Origin: Streptomyces agglomeratus | GTDB taxonomy: Bacteria > Actinomycetota > Actinomycetes > Streptomycetales > Streptomycetaceae | Assembly (NCBI RefSeq): GCF_001746415.1 | Contig: NZ_MEHJ01000001.1 | Span: 1,799,001-1,863,000, forward strand | DNA: 64,000 bases | Reading direction: 5' to 3' | Part shown: piece after piece, positions 26,228 to 34,865 of the stretch | Numbering within the stretch: the stretch's first letter is position 1 | Layout of the letters: each line of letters starts with the position of its first letter | Program-made: the position numbers and the translations under genes | The notes under the pieces: model-generated | The model's input: the letters and a program-made list of their open reading frames with translations, nothing else | The model's database searches: none | Told to the model about the DNA's origin: nothing

Positions 26228-27468
26228 GCCTGTTCGTCCAGTACCTCTTCGAGGACGGAGACGAAGTTCTCCGTCATGGACGCCGTCATGTCGCCGCGCA
26301 GCATCAGCCGGACGCCGGACCGGCCGCGCGGGACGATCGGGAAGAACATGGCCGAGCAGTAGTATCCGCGCCGGTACAGCGCGTTGGAGAGCTGGACGGC
26401 CCGCTCGTTGTCGCCCACGGTGACGAACTTGATGTGCGATCCGGACCCCCGGACGTCGTACCCCTTCATCCGCCGGTCGAAGATGGCGACGTTCTCCGCC
26501 AGCTGGCTCTGCCGCTCGGTGAGTTCCAGGGAGCGGTGTACGGCGATGCTGCCCAGCGTCGTCCCGATGGCGGCCGTGCGCAGCCCCTGGGACCAGCCCA
26601 TCGGACCGGAACGGTAGAGGAAGTCGAAGGCGCCGGAGTCACCGATCATCGCGATCCCGCCGGTGCTGCCGAATGCCTTGGCGGTCGAGGCGACGATCAT
26701 CGTCCGGTCGTCCAGCTCCCGGAACACCGACCGCGCGTACCCCTCGCCGTTCGGGCCCTGGGTGGAGAGGGCGTGGGAGTCGTCCAGGTAGACGTACATG
26801 CCGTACTTCTCCTGGAGTGCCTTGATGCCCTCCAGGTCGGCGAGGCCGCCGGTGGAGTACAGGCCCTCGCAGACGTACGCCACGCGCGGGTAGGTGCGGC
26901 AGACCTCCTCCAGGAACCGCATGTCGTTGTGCGGGCTGGTCAGGACCATCGCCTCGTCGGCCACCACGGGCTTGACGAAGTTCATGGAGAAGTGCGCGAG
27001 CTTGTCGAAGACGACGACCAGCGGGCCGGAGTCCGTGAGGTGCCCGGACGCCAGCAGCGGCAGCACGGCGGCGCTGATCACCCCGCAGGAGATCGAGGGG
27101 ATGACGCGCGTGCCGAACAGTGCCGACAGCTCGTCCTCCAGCCGGTGCGCGGCGTCGAGGCGGATCCGGAACTCGGCCATGGCGAGTCCCGTGATCTGCT
27201 CGTCCCGCAGGGCCGCGATGCCGGCCTCGACGACCGTCGGGTGGCTGTTGAGGCCCAGGTAGGAGCATGAGGACAGGTTGAGGAACTCATGGCCGGTACG
27301 CACGTCCCGCAGCCGGTTCTGGCCGTTCGTCGCGTCGACGCGGATGTCGAGCATCCCGTTGTCGGCGGCGAGCTGCCAGGCGGCCTCGCTCGCGGGGACC
27401 ATGCGCTGGTTGTTCCGGAACCGGTGCGGTCCCATCACCGTCTCGGTCACTTCGTCGCCGAGGTGCAC
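26224..27468 (-). CDS. Alpha-oxoamine synthase (AONS/KBL/glycine C-acyltransferase family)
   Basis: 414 residues; GTG 27468 has AGGAGGAGG upstream and overlaps the hydrolase gene end. PLP signatures: LSSCSYLGLNSHPTV (66-80), YLDDSHALSTQGPNGEGY (228-244, the Asp/His pair) and Schiff-base Lys264 in ASTAKAFGSTGG. The family condenses an acyl-CoA with an amino acid, usually with decarboxylation, to an alpha-amino ketone. In ketomemicin biosynthesis a homologue joins a benzylsuccinyl-CoA unit to glycine to make a ketomethylene dipeptide isostere. With the aldolase and MaoC genes nearby, the same chemistry is likely here. Confidence 0.9.
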   Translation of the reverse strand: MHLGDEVTETVMGPHRFRNNQRMVPASEAAWQLAADNGMLDIRVDATNGQNRLRDVRTGHEFLNLSSCSYLGLNSHPTVVEAGIAALRDEQITGLAMAEFRIRLDAAHRLEDELSALFGTRVIPSISCGVISAAVLPLLASGHLTDSGPLVVVFDKLAHFSMNFVKPVVADEAMVLTSPHNDMRFLEEVCRTYPRVAYVCEGLYSTGGLADLEGIKALQEKYGMYVYLDDSHALSTQGPNGEGYARSVFRELDDRTMIVASTAKAFGSTGGIAMIGDSGAFDFLYRSGPMGWSQGLRTAAIGTTLGSIAVHRSLELTERQSQLAENVAIFDRRMKGYDVRGSGSHIKFVTVGDNERAVQLSNALYRRGYYCSAMFFPIVPRGRSGVRLMLRGDMTASMTENFVSVLEEVLDEQA

Positions 27469-28379
27469 GGTGCCTCCTCCTGTCTAGAGCCCTCGGCGCC
27501 GGCGGTACGGAGGAACGCGCCCAGCCGGGCCAGCGCCTCCCGCCCCTTGGCCAGCCGTGAGTGGTGCAGATGCCAGACGTGGACCATCCCGGGCCAGACT
27601 TCGAGCGTGACCGGCGAGCCCGCCTCGGCCAGTTTGGCCGCGAACCGCTCGGAGTCGCTGTGGAGCATCTCCCGCTCGCCGACCTGGATGAGCGTCGGCG
27701 GGAGTCCGCGCACGTCTCCGTAGAGCGGCGAGGCGTACGGCGTCTCGGGTGCGGCTCCGGCCAGGTACGCGTCCGCGACGTCGGCCACGACCGACCGGGT
27801 CATGAGCGGGTCGATGTGCTCCTTGGACACGAAGGTCTCCCCCGTGCCGGCCAGGTCCGCCCAGGGGGACACGCAGGCCGCGGCTCCCGGCATCGGCAGC
27901 CCACGGTCCCGCAGGGCGAGCAGGGTGGCGAGGGTGAGCCCGCCGCCGGCGGAGTCGCCGGCGACGACGATCCCCTCCGGCGGCCGGCCCTCGTCGAGCA
28001 GCGCCGTGTAGGCGGCCACCGCGTCCTCCAGCGCCGCCGGGAACCGGTGCTCCGGCGCCCGGCGGTACTGCGGGTGCAGGAAGGCGAACCCGGCGCTGCG
28101 CGCGGCCTCGCCCACCATGCTGCCGTGGCTGCGCTGCGAGCCGAACACATAGCCGCCGCCGTGCAGCCACAGACCGATCCGTGCGGGGTCGGCCTGCGGC
28201 GGGGTGAGCAGGTACGCCGGCACGCCCCCCACCTCGCGCTCGGTCACCTCGATGTCCGGGGCCACCGGCGTGCCCCAGGTGTCGTAGAACTCGCGGCCCT
28301 CGAGGAGGTCCGCGGGCCACTCGTCGGCGCCGAGCAGGTCGAGCAGTTTCGCCAGCTCTGCGTGGTCGGCGTCGTTCAT
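27447..28379 (-). CDS. Alpha/beta hydrolase of the hormone-sensitive-lipase family
   Basis: About 310 residues from ATG 28379 (GGAGGT eight bases upstream); a longer frame from 28412 has a poorer site. Oxyanion-hole motif HGGGYVFGS, nucleophile elbow GDSAGGG, and a C-terminal His in GMVHVWHLHHS complete a Ser-Asp-His triad. Such enzymes cleave short acyl esters or thioesters. In this operon it may release a CoA thioester or remove a protecting acyl group. Family certain, role inferred. Confidence 0.9.
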   Translation of the reverse strand: MNDADHAELAKLLDLLGADEWPADLLEGREFYDTWGTPVAPDIEVTEREVGGVPAYLLTPPQADPARIGLWLHGGGYVFGSQRSHGSMVGEAARSAGFAFLHPQYRRAPEHRFPAALEDAVAAYTALLDEGRPPEGIVVAGDSAGGGLTLATLLALRDRGLPMPGAAACVSPWADLAGTGETFVSKEHIDPLMTRSVVADVADAYLAGAAPETPYASPLYGDVRGLPPTLIQVGEREMLHSDSERFAAKLAEAGSPVTLEVWPGMVHVWHLHHSRLAKGREALARLGAFLRTAGAEGSRQEEAPCTSATK

Positions 28380-28423
28380 GCCCGGTACCTCCGGGCGGTG
28401 CGGCAGTGACATGTGACGGTGCC

Positions 28424-29353
28424 TCAGTCGCTCTGGCCGGCCGGGGTCCCGGCAGCGAGCCCGCTGTCCACGCCCCGGTGGTAGCGGTCGTGCTGCGGGG
28501 TGTTCACGTCCGGGACCTTGACGTTGACCTCAGGTATGCCGAGGCGGTAGTGGCGGTACCAGTTGTCCAGGTTCTGGCCGTCGGCGAACTGGAGCTCGAT
28601 GTGGCGCAGCGGGCGCTTGCCGGGCTTGGCCGGGTCCGTGAGGCTCGGCGTGGAGCCGGCGTGCGCGAGACCGCCGTCGACCTCGTTGTTGAGGACGACC
28701 ATGGCCATGTCGTCAATGAGATCGACGTCCACGACGGCCGCGTGGTCGGACAGGATCGCGGCGGTGTGCTCCTGCCGGACGGCGACGTTGTAGCTGTGCG
28801 GCATCAGCTCGACGAGGTCCGCCGGCTCGACGCCCTGCGTGCGGCAGTACTCCCGGGTGTTGCCGACGATGGGCAGTCCGCCGGTGATGTTGGTGTTCGG
28901 GCCGTAGACGTTGCCGATGAACGTCGTGGCGGCGTCGAAGTGGACGCACTTGGTGGTGAGGAACTCGCGCGACTCGGTGTGGTCCGAGTTGGGGGTGAAG
29001 CTGGTGTTCTTGTTGAAGCCGTCCACGTCCATGGCGGCGACCTGGTCGTAACCCATCACCAGCGGAGTGTGCTTGGCGATGTCGGCCTCCGCGGCGAACG
29101 CGCGGAAGACCGCCTCGAAGTAGTCGCGGGCGGCCGCGGCGGCGTCCTCGTCGTGGATGTCCATGCCGTGGCGGGCCAGCAGCGCTCGTGCGCCGTGGCA
29201 GACGGCCAGGCCCGCGCCGTCCGCGACCAGGGTGATCAGGGTCTTGGTCAGTTCGGCGGGTACGGGCCCGAATCGGCCGTCGGTCAGCTCGACGTCGTAG
29301 GCGGAGACGTCGACCATGGCCTGACGCGCGATGTCCGTCATCGTGTTGCTCAC
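28424..29353 (-). CDS. Unassigned protein with HxD motif, possible non-haem iron oxygenase
   Basis: 309 residues from GTG 29353 (GGAGG six bases upstream). I do not recognise the family with confidence. A KCVHFDAATTFIGNVYG segment carries an H-x-D pair, NTNITGGLPIVGNTREYC follows, and the C-terminal HIELQFADGQNLDNWYRHYR could give a distal ligand, so a cupin-type Fe(II) enzyme is possible. There is no signal peptide or membrane span. It lies 23 bp after the aldolase gene and 45 bp before the hydrolase, so it is an integral operon member, acting in a pathway that already has three clearer 2OG oxygenases. Confidence 0.45.
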   Translation of the reverse strand: MSNTMTDIARQAMVDVSAYDVELTDGRFGPVPAELTKTLITLVADGAGLAVCHGARALLARHGMDIHDEDAAAAARDYFEAVFRAFAAEADIAKHTPLVMGYDQVAAMDVDGFNKNTSFTPNSDHTESREFLTTKCVHFDAATTFIGNVYGPNTNITGGLPIVGNTREYCRTQGVEPADLVELMPHSYNVAVRQEHTAAILSDHAAVVDVDLIDDMAMVVLNNEVDGGLAHAGSTPSLTDPAKPGKRPLRHIELQFADGQNLDNWYRHYRLGIPEVNVKVPDVNTPQHDRYHRGVDSGLAAGTPAGQSD

Positions 29354-29375
29354 AATGTCCTCCGGTTCGGTGGGT

Positions 29376-30224
29376 TCAGCGGATGGGGCGTGCGATGCCG
29401 TCGTGCAGCGCGATCATGCGCCGGGCCTTCAGGACGAAGGGCGGGGCGAGCACCCGGTCCTTGCTGACCGCGAAGCCGGCTTCGTCGGCCTCGTAGTCCT
29501 TGATCGTCAGGTGGTGGCGGTCCAGTTCCTCGGGGGCGACGCTGAACGTCTCGACGATGACGTCGACCTGCTTGGGGTGGATGGCCGCCTTGCCGGTGTA
29601 GCCGCACCGCTTCGCGGCCTCGCTCTGCGCCCGGACGATGTCCATGTCCCACAGTTCGAACGAGTTCGTGTCGACGACCGGCAGTCCGTAGCGCGACGCG
29701 GCCACGCACATCCGGGCGCGCGCGTGGGCCAGGTAGGACTCGTCGGGCGCCCACATCTCGGCGACCAGGTCGGCCTGCCCGAAGCAGAGTCCGTCGCTGA
29801 CCGCCGCGATCTCGAAGGCGTTCTCGACGGCGTCCACCGTCTCGATGAAGCTGCATATCTCCGGCGGGTTCGGCAGGCCGGAGAGGAGCGACCGGTACAC
29901 GGCCACGTCGCGTGCGCCGCAGACCTTCGGCACGAACACGGTTTCCAGGGGGAGCCCGCCGATCTCACCGCCGAGTGCGAGCAGCAGCTGGATGTCGAGC
30001 AGCCCGTCGGGGGTCTCGATGCTGTTGACGCGCAGCGAGACACCGTCGAGTCCGGTCCCGGTGAGGTCGACGTCGCGCAGCCGCTCCCGGGCGGTGGGCT
30101 TCGCGTCCTTGGGGACGGAGTCCTCCAGATCGAGCACGAGCGCGACCGAGTGGCGGGGCACGTTCTTGAGGAGCTTGTCGAGGCGCGAGGCCGGCACGTA
30201 GAAGAGGCAGGGGTGGACCTTCAT
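29376..30224 (-). CDS. HpcH/HpaI (CitE-like) aldolase or lyase
   Basis: 282 residues; ATG 30224 overlaps the 2OG-oxygenase stop by ATGA. The TIM-barrel has VLDLEDSVPKDAKPTARERL (Mg-binding acidic and substrate Arg region), VFVPKVCGARDV, CSFIETVDAVENAFEIA and the C-terminal AAIHPKQVDVI, all CitE/malyl-CoA-lyase hallmarks. These join or split acyl-CoA and 2-oxoacids. A CitE-like aldolase starts the ketomemicin pseudodipeptide by adding malonyl- or acetyl-CoA to phenylpyruvate. Here the acceptor could be an arylpyruvate or a 2-oxoacid made by the synthase at 31730. Confidence 0.9.
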   Translation of the reverse strand: MKVHPCLFYVPASRLDKLLKNVPRHSVALVLDLEDSVPKDAKPTARERLRDVDLTGTGLDGVSLRVNSIETPDGLLDIQLLLALGGEIGGLPLETVFVPKVCGARDVAVYRSLLSGLPNPPEICSFIETVDAVENAFEIAAVSDGLCFGQADLVAEMWAPDESYLAHARARMCVAASRYGLPVVDTNSFELWDMDIVRAQSEAAKRCGYTGKAAIHPKQVDVIVETFSVAPEELDRHHLTIKDYEADEAGFAVSKDRVLAPPFVLKARRMIALHDGIARPIR

Positions 30225-31174
30225 GACCGGGTCTCCCGTCCGAAGAGGGCGTCCATCTTCTGGAGCGAGAAGTCCTCGTACCGGATGGGCTCGTAGGCGG
30301 CGGCCCGGTCCCGGGTGAACTTCGGGAAGCATTCGATGATCGCGTCGTCGTTGGCCAGCTTGAAGAAGACGATCGACTGGCGCGGGCTGTCGACGAGCCG
30401 CACGCGGTGCGGCGTCGAGACGTACTCGTCGTTCGACCAACGGGCCATGAGGTCACCGATGTTGACGATGAACCAGTCCCGCTCGGGGACGTCGACGTCG
30501 AGCCATTCGCCCTTCAGGTCGCGCAGCTGGAGGCCGGGGCCGTCCTCGGTGAGCAGGGTGATGAGGGTGCCGTCGGTGTGCTCGCCCATGCCCTGGTCGT
30601 TGGCGAACTCCTGCTGTACGCCCGGGTAGAACTGTGAGCGCAGCGAGTCGTTGGAGCGGTCGGTACGGGTGGCGAAGAAGTCGCGCGGCAGTTCGAGGGC
30701 GACGGTCAGCAGCTCGGTCAACCGCGCGGCGACGGTCTCGCAGGCGGCGAAGTAGGTCTTCAGCGCGGCGCGCAGCGCGGCTCCGCGCTCGTCGGCGGGG
30801 AAGGGCAGTTCCTCGGCGTCGTCGGTGACGAGCCGCCCCACGCTGAACTTCTCGACGTAGTCGGACGGCATGCCCTGCTTGCCGGTGTACGCGTAGGCGT
30901 TCTCGGAGAGCAGCGCGCTGTAGCCGTAGGGGCTGTAGTCGTTGTCGCCGCGAGCGGTGCTCGTGCGCATCGGCAGCGCGTTCTTCTCCGCCGCCGGCCT
31001 GCGGAAGAAGTCGAGGGACAGCTCGTAGGCGTCGTCGAAGACTTTCCGGTCGATGCCGTGGCCGCGCACGACGAAGAAGCCGACCTCGGTGCAGGCGCGG
31101 GAGATCTCGTCGGCCACCTTCACCTCGTCTCCGTCGCGGGCGTGCTCCAGATCGATCACAGGTAGTGCGGTCAT
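30221..31174 (-). CDS. Isopenicillin-N-synthase-like 2-oxoglutarate/Fe(II) oxygenase
   Basis: 317 residues. DIOX_N-type N-terminus (LPVIDLEHARDGDE), iron triad His199-x-Asp201 (GEHTDGTLITLL) and His256 (STPHRV), and 2OG-binding Arg265 in the R-x-S motif (SPRQS). This is the plant-type/IPNS-type DIOX fold, soluble. It would hydroxylate, desaturate or cyclise an intermediate, possibly between dehydratase and aldolase products. It is linked to the MaoC gene by 28 bp and overlaps the aldolase gene. Confidence 0.92.
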   Translation of the reverse strand: MTALPVIDLEHARDGDEVKVADEISRACTEVGFFVVRGHGIDRKVFDDAYELSLDFFRRPAAEKNALPMRTSTARGDNDYSPYGYSALLSENAYAYTGKQGMPSDYVEKFSVGRLVTDDAEELPFPADERGAALRAALKTYFAACETVAARLTELLTVALELPRDFFATRTDRSNDSLRSQFYPGVQQEFANDQGMGEHTDGTLITLLTEDGPGLQLRDLKGEWLDVDVPERDWFIVNIGDLMARWSNDEYVSTPHRVRLVDSPRQSIVFFKLANDDAIIECFPKFTRDRAAAYEPIRYEDFSLQKMDALFGRETRS

Positions 31175-31202
31175 GGGCGTCTCCTGTCTTACGGGCTGGG
31201 GG

Positions 31203-31733
31203 TCAGTGCTCTGGCTGATCGGGTCGGGCGGGGCCGCGCATGGTGGCCATGAGGGTGCGGTCGAACTCGATGACCGGGACCCCGTCCTGGTTGCGGCCCA
31301 CGGTGTGGACGGTGACGATGCCCTCGCCCGGCCGGGAGCCGGAGGGGCGCTTGGCGAGGATCGTCGTCTCGGCGTAGAGCGTGTCCCCCACGAACACGGG
31401 TGCGCTGAGCCGGACCTTGTCCCAGCCGAGGTTGGCGACCGCCTGCTGGCTGATGGTCCTGACCGTCATCCCGTTCACGATCCCGAACGTGACCAGGCTC
31501 GATACGAGCAGCTTCTTGAACGGCGTCGTCGAGGCGTAGACCTCGTCTATGTGGAGCGGGTGCTGGTTGAGGCAGAGCAGCGAACTCCAGATGTTGTCCG
31601 TCGCCGTGATGGTGCGGCCGGGCCGGTGCTCGAAGACGTGGCCGATCACGTAGTCCTCGTAACGCAGGCCCACGTCCTCGCGGAACCGTCCGGGCTCCAG
31701 CTCGACGTAGGCGGGCAGTGTCGGTTCGTTCAC
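31203..31733 (-). CDS. MaoC-like (hot-dog fold) dehydratase
   Basis: 176 residues. GTG 31733 overlaps the preceding TGA (GTGA), so translation is coupled; upstream in-frame codons lie inside the synthase gene. The hot-dog motif is ATDNIWSSLLCLNQHPLHID, where Asp and His are the hydratase dyad, followed by VFVGDTLYAETTILAKR. It is the mesaconyl-CoA/benzylmalyl-CoA type of MaoC protein that dehydrates 3-hydroxyacyl-CoA esters. That fits aldol product to alpha,beta-unsaturated CoA ester before reduction and oxoamine condensation. Confidence 0.87.
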   Translation of the reverse strand: MNEPTLPAYVELEPGRFREDVGLRYEDYVIGHVFEHRPGRTITATDNIWSSLLCLNQHPLHIDEVYASTTPFKKLLVSSLVTFGIVNGMTVRTISQQAVANLGWDKVRLSAPVFVGDTLYAETTILAKRPSGSRPGEGIVTVHTVGRNQDGVPVIEFDRTLMATMRGPARPDQPEH

Positions 31734-33463
31734 AGGGCTCCCTCTCTCGGTCCTGCCAGGTGCGGTACGCAGCCGCTGTCCGCCGGCACGGCGCCGCCGC
31801 GCCGCAGGGCGGACAGCACCGCCCGCACGGTGGCCGCCCGGGGCGTCGGGGCCAGGCCCACGCCCCACACCGGCTGGTGATCCACCAGCACGCGGGCGTA
31901 GCAGGCGTGGGCGGCGCCGGTCGCGGGTTCGGCCGCCGCGCCGGTCAGGTGGTCCACTTCGGCGTGCACTCCGTGCTCACGGGCCAGCGTGAGGAGCGCG
32001 TCCACCGGGTCGTCGCCGTCGGGTCCGGGCTGTGCGAAGCAGGCCCAGCCGCCCATGTCGCAGTACTCGGCGCGGAAGGTGTCCCAGATGAGACCGGGTT
32101 CCACTTCGGCCGCCGTCACGTCGGTGAGTCTCTGGATCACCCCGGCGAGTTCGACCCGCAGTTCCTGGGGCAGGTCGAGCCCCCACCGGGAGCGCAGGAC
32201 GTGGGCGATGCCGCCCTTGCCCGACTGGCTGTTCACCCGGATGATCGCCTCGTAGCTGCGGCCGATGTCCCGGGGGTCGATCGGCAGGTAGGGGACGTCC
32301 CACGGCAGTTGCGCGGCCGGTACCCCGGCGGCGGCGGCCCGGTCCTCCAGGTGCCGCAGCCCCTTGGCGATGGCGTCCTGGTGCGTACCGGAGAACGCCG
32401 TGAACACCAGGTCGCCGGCGTACGGATGCCGGTCCGGTACGGGCATCTCGTTGCACTCCTCGACGGTCCGGCGGATCGCGGGGATGTCGGAGAGGTCGAG
32501 CTGGGGGTCGATGCCCCGGCTGAGCAGGTTCAGCGCCAGGGTGACCAGGCAGACGTTCCCGGTGCGCTCGCCGTTCCCGAAGAGCGTGCCCTCCACCCGG
32601 TCGGCGCCGGCGGCGAGCGCGTACTCGGCCGCGGCCACCGCCGTGCCGCGGTCGTTGTGCGGATGGACCGACAGGATGATGCCGTCGCGGCGTTCGAGGT
32701 TGCGGTGCATCCGCTCGACCTGATCCGCGAACACGTGCGGCGCGTGCATCTCCACCGTGCTCGGCAGGTTGAGCGTCAGGGGGCGCTCCGGGGACGCCTC
32801 GACGATCTCGGCGACGGTGTTGGCGATCTCCAGGGCGAACTCCGGCTCGGTGACGTTGAACGTCTCCGGCGAGTACTCGAACCGGATGTCTCCCCCGGCG
32901 CGGTCGGCGAGCCGCACCATGTGCTGGGCGCTCTGCCGGGCCAGTGCCATCACCTCGGACGGCGTCATCCGGAACACGACCTCGCGCCAGAGGCAGGCGG
33001 TGGCGTGGCACAGGTGGACCATGGCCCGGTCCGCGCCGCGGACCGCCTCGAAGGTGCGGTCGATGAGTTCCTGACGCGCCGAGGTGAAGACGGTGATGGT
33101 GACGTCGTCGGGTATGTGGCCGCCGGTGACGAGGTGGCGCACGAACGCGAACTCGGCCTCGCTGGCGGAGGGGTAGCCGACCTCGATGTCCTTGAAGCCG
33201 AGGCGGACGAGGAGGTCGAACATCTCCCGCTTGCGCCGCAGGTCCATCGGGTTGGCCAGCGCCTGGTTGCCGTCGCGCAGGTCCACCGAGCTCCACAGCG
33301 GCGCGCGGCCCGGGGGACGGTCGAGCCATGCGCGTGTGCCGGGCTCGACCAGGCCGCGCGCTCCGGCGCCGCCGTAGCGGTGGACCGGCATGCCGGACGG
33401 TTGTTGGGGATTCCACCAGGGGTTTTTGGGGGGTCGGTCGTTTTCGGACGACGATGCCTTCAT
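31730..33463 (-). CDS. 2-isopropylmalate-synthase-like enzyme (LeuA family)
   Basis: 577 residues, ATG 33463 with GAGGGAG upstream. DRE-TIM catalytic domain: SVDLRDGNQALANPM (metal Asp), VHPHNDRGTAVAAAEYALAA (His-x-His), GNGERTGNVCLVTLA. The C-terminal LeuA allosteric domain (about 430-560) is present. It condenses acetyl-CoA with a 2-oxoacid. First gene of its transcript, 157 bp downstream of a good promoter. Cluster paralogues of LeuA elongate amino-acid precursors or make isopropylmalate-like units, as in belactosin and cystargolide. Whether it uses 2-oxoisovalerate or another acid is unknown. Confidence 0.9.
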   Translation of the reverse strand: MKASSSENDRPPKNPWWNPQQPSGMPVHRYGGAGARGLVEPGTRAWLDRPPGRAPLWSSVDLRDGNQALANPMDLRRKREMFDLLVRLGFKDIEVGYPSASEAEFAFVRHLVTGGHIPDDVTITVFTSARQELIDRTFEAVRGADRAMVHLCHATACLWREVVFRMTPSEVMALARQSAQHMVRLADRAGGDIRFEYSPETFNVTEPEFALEIANTVAEIVEASPERPLTLNLPSTVEMHAPHVFADQVERMHRNLERRDGIILSVHPHNDRGTAVAAAEYALAAGADRVEGTLFGNGERTGNVCLVTLALNLLSRGIDPQLDLSDIPAIRRTVEECNEMPVPDRHPYAGDLVFTAFSGTHQDAIAKGLRHLEDRAAAAGVPAAQLPWDVPYLPIDPRDIGRSYEAIIRVNSQSGKGGIAHVLRSRWGLDLPQELRVELAGVIQRLTDVTAAEVEPGLIWDTFRAEYCDMGGWACFAQPGPDGDDPVDALLTLAREHGVHAEVDHLTGAAAEPATGAAHACYARVLVDHQPVWGVGLAPTPRAATVRAVLSALRRGGAVPADSGCVPHLAGPREGAL

Positions 33464-33619
33464 GAATTCTCCCTCGGCGAACGAGCGTGCTACTCAAGAA
33501 CGGCGCGGATCGGGCGCTATTGCCTAAGGGGCGTAAGCCGGGAATCCGGCGCTGAGAAAGTTCGGCCCGAAAACATCGGAGGAAATTTCCCTCCGGCGGG
33601 CGACAATGGCCTGAACGAC

Positions 33620-33648
33620 ATCCTTTCCACGACAGGAATTCCTGTCAA
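33620..33648 (-). promoter_or_regulatory. Promoter with overlapping 16-bp palindrome upstream of the LeuA-like gene
   Basis: On the minus strand TTGACA (33643-33648) and AAGGAT (33620-33625) are spaced 17 bp, a good sigma-70-type promoter. The -35 box overlaps the perfect palindrome GACAGGAATTCCTGTC (33631-33646), an obvious operator. Transcription would begin near 33613, leaving a ~150-base leader. That leader contains a second near-palindrome (GGAGGAAATTTCCCTCC at 33578-33594) and a possible 19-codon reading frame. The gap 33464-33697 is the largest gene-free stretch inside the cluster. Confidence 0.6.
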
Positions 33649-33697
33649 GAGACTGCACTTCGCTCGTTGTGGGAAATCCGGCGTTCCTGCCGAGGCG

Positions 33698-34861
33698 TCA
33701 CATCGCCGCCGCGTGGCGCGCCGGGCCGGCCGCGATCCCGGCCCCGTCCGCCGGGACGGGCCCGGCGCCGGCCGTGCCGCGCTGTACGGCCCAGCCCCGG
33801 TCGCGCAGCGCCTCCGACAGCGGCCAGGCGGTCTCCCGGGCCACCAACAGCCCTACGGGGCCGTCCGGATGGACCGACTCGTCCGGCAGGACCATGCGCT
33901 CCAGACCGACGCGGCTGGTGCTCACGTCGGCGAGCAGGTGCTCCGCCCGGCGGTCCGGACCGTCCACGGCGACGGACAGCCAGACGTACGAACCGGCGCC
34001 GCCGCCCAGGGAGGGGGCGATCCTGTCCCGCCCTTCACTCCCCCGGCGCAGGAGCCCGGTCAACTCCTCGTAGGCGTCCCCCCGTTGCTCGGGGCCACCG
34101 TGCGCCAACCGGTCGAGGGCGTGTGCCGCGCGGCCGAGGTCCGCGCTGAGCTCGGCGAGCACCGCGCCGACCGCGGAGGCGTTGGAGGCGAGGATGTCGG
34201 CCCACAGGCCGGCGTCCCCGCCGGCCGTGCGGACGGCGTCCCGCATCCCGCGGCCGGCCAGCCGGAGCGCGTACTCCTCGCCGTCGAGCAGCCGGGCCCC
34301 GGTCAGGCTGGCCAGCAGGTGCGGCAGGTGCGAGACGAGGGCCACGGCCCTGTCGTGGTCGTCCGCGTCGAGGACGACCGGGACCGCGCCGCAGAGCGAG
34401 GCCAGTTCGAGGGCGACGTTGAGCGTGTTCTCGCTGGTCTCAACGGCGGGCGTGAACACCCAGGGCCGGTCCGTGAACAGGTCCGCCCTGGCGTCCAGCG
34501 GCCCCGAGCGTTCGCCACCCGCCATCGGATGACCGCCCACCAGCGTCGTCAGGTCGCAGCCGAGCTCGGCGCACTGGGCGTACGGAGCGGCCTTGACGCT
34601 CGCCACATCGGTGTAGGCGCGGGCCAGTTCGCGTTTCTGGTACTCCGCCACCGTACGGGCGACGTCCGACGGCGGGACCGCGACGACCGCGAGGTCCACC
34701 GGCCCCCCGGGCGGCGCGGCCGTGCCGGCCCCGAGTGCCGCGGCGATGCGTACGTTCTCGGGGTTGCGGTCGATCAGGTGCGTCGTGACGCCCCGGGCGC
34801 TCAGGGCGAGGGCGACCGAGGTGCCGATGAGGCCGGTGCCCACTACTGCGGCGCTGCGCAC
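33698..34861 (-). CDS. pdh: Prephenate dehydrogenase (4-hydroxyphenylpyruvate supply)
   Basis: 387 residues from GTG 34861 with GGAG eight bases upstream. Rossmann start AAVVGTGLIGTSVALALSARG, the prephenate-site LVGGHPMAGGERSG and long helical dimer domain are typical of TyrA. It oxidatively decarboxylates prephenate to 4-hydroxyphenylpyruvate. A dedicated copy accompanies Hpg genes in glycopeptide clusters. Here it is last in the unit that also holds hpgT, hmo and hmaS, so it feeds HmaS. The C-terminal ~75 residues may be an ACT-like extension. Four bases separate it from the EamA gene. Confidence 0.9.
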   Translation of the reverse strand: MRSAAVVGTGLIGTSVALALSARGVTTHLIDRNPENVRIAAALGAGTAAPPGGPVDLAVVAVPPSDVARTVAEYQKRELARAYTDVASVKAAPYAQCAELGCDLTTLVGGHPMAGGERSGPLDARADLFTDRPWVFTPAVETSENTLNVALELASLCGAVPVVLDADDHDRAVALVSHLPHLLASLTGARLLDGEEYALRLAGRGMRDAVRTAGGDAGLWADILASNASAVGAVLAELSADLGRAAHALDRLAHGGPEQRGDAYEELTGLLRRGSEGRDRIAPSLGGGAGSYVWLSVAVDGPDRRAEHLLADVSTSRVGLERMVLPDESVHPDGPVGLLVARETAWPLSEALRDRGWAVQRGTAGAGPVPADGAGIAAGPARHAAAM

Positions 34862-34865
34862 TGGT

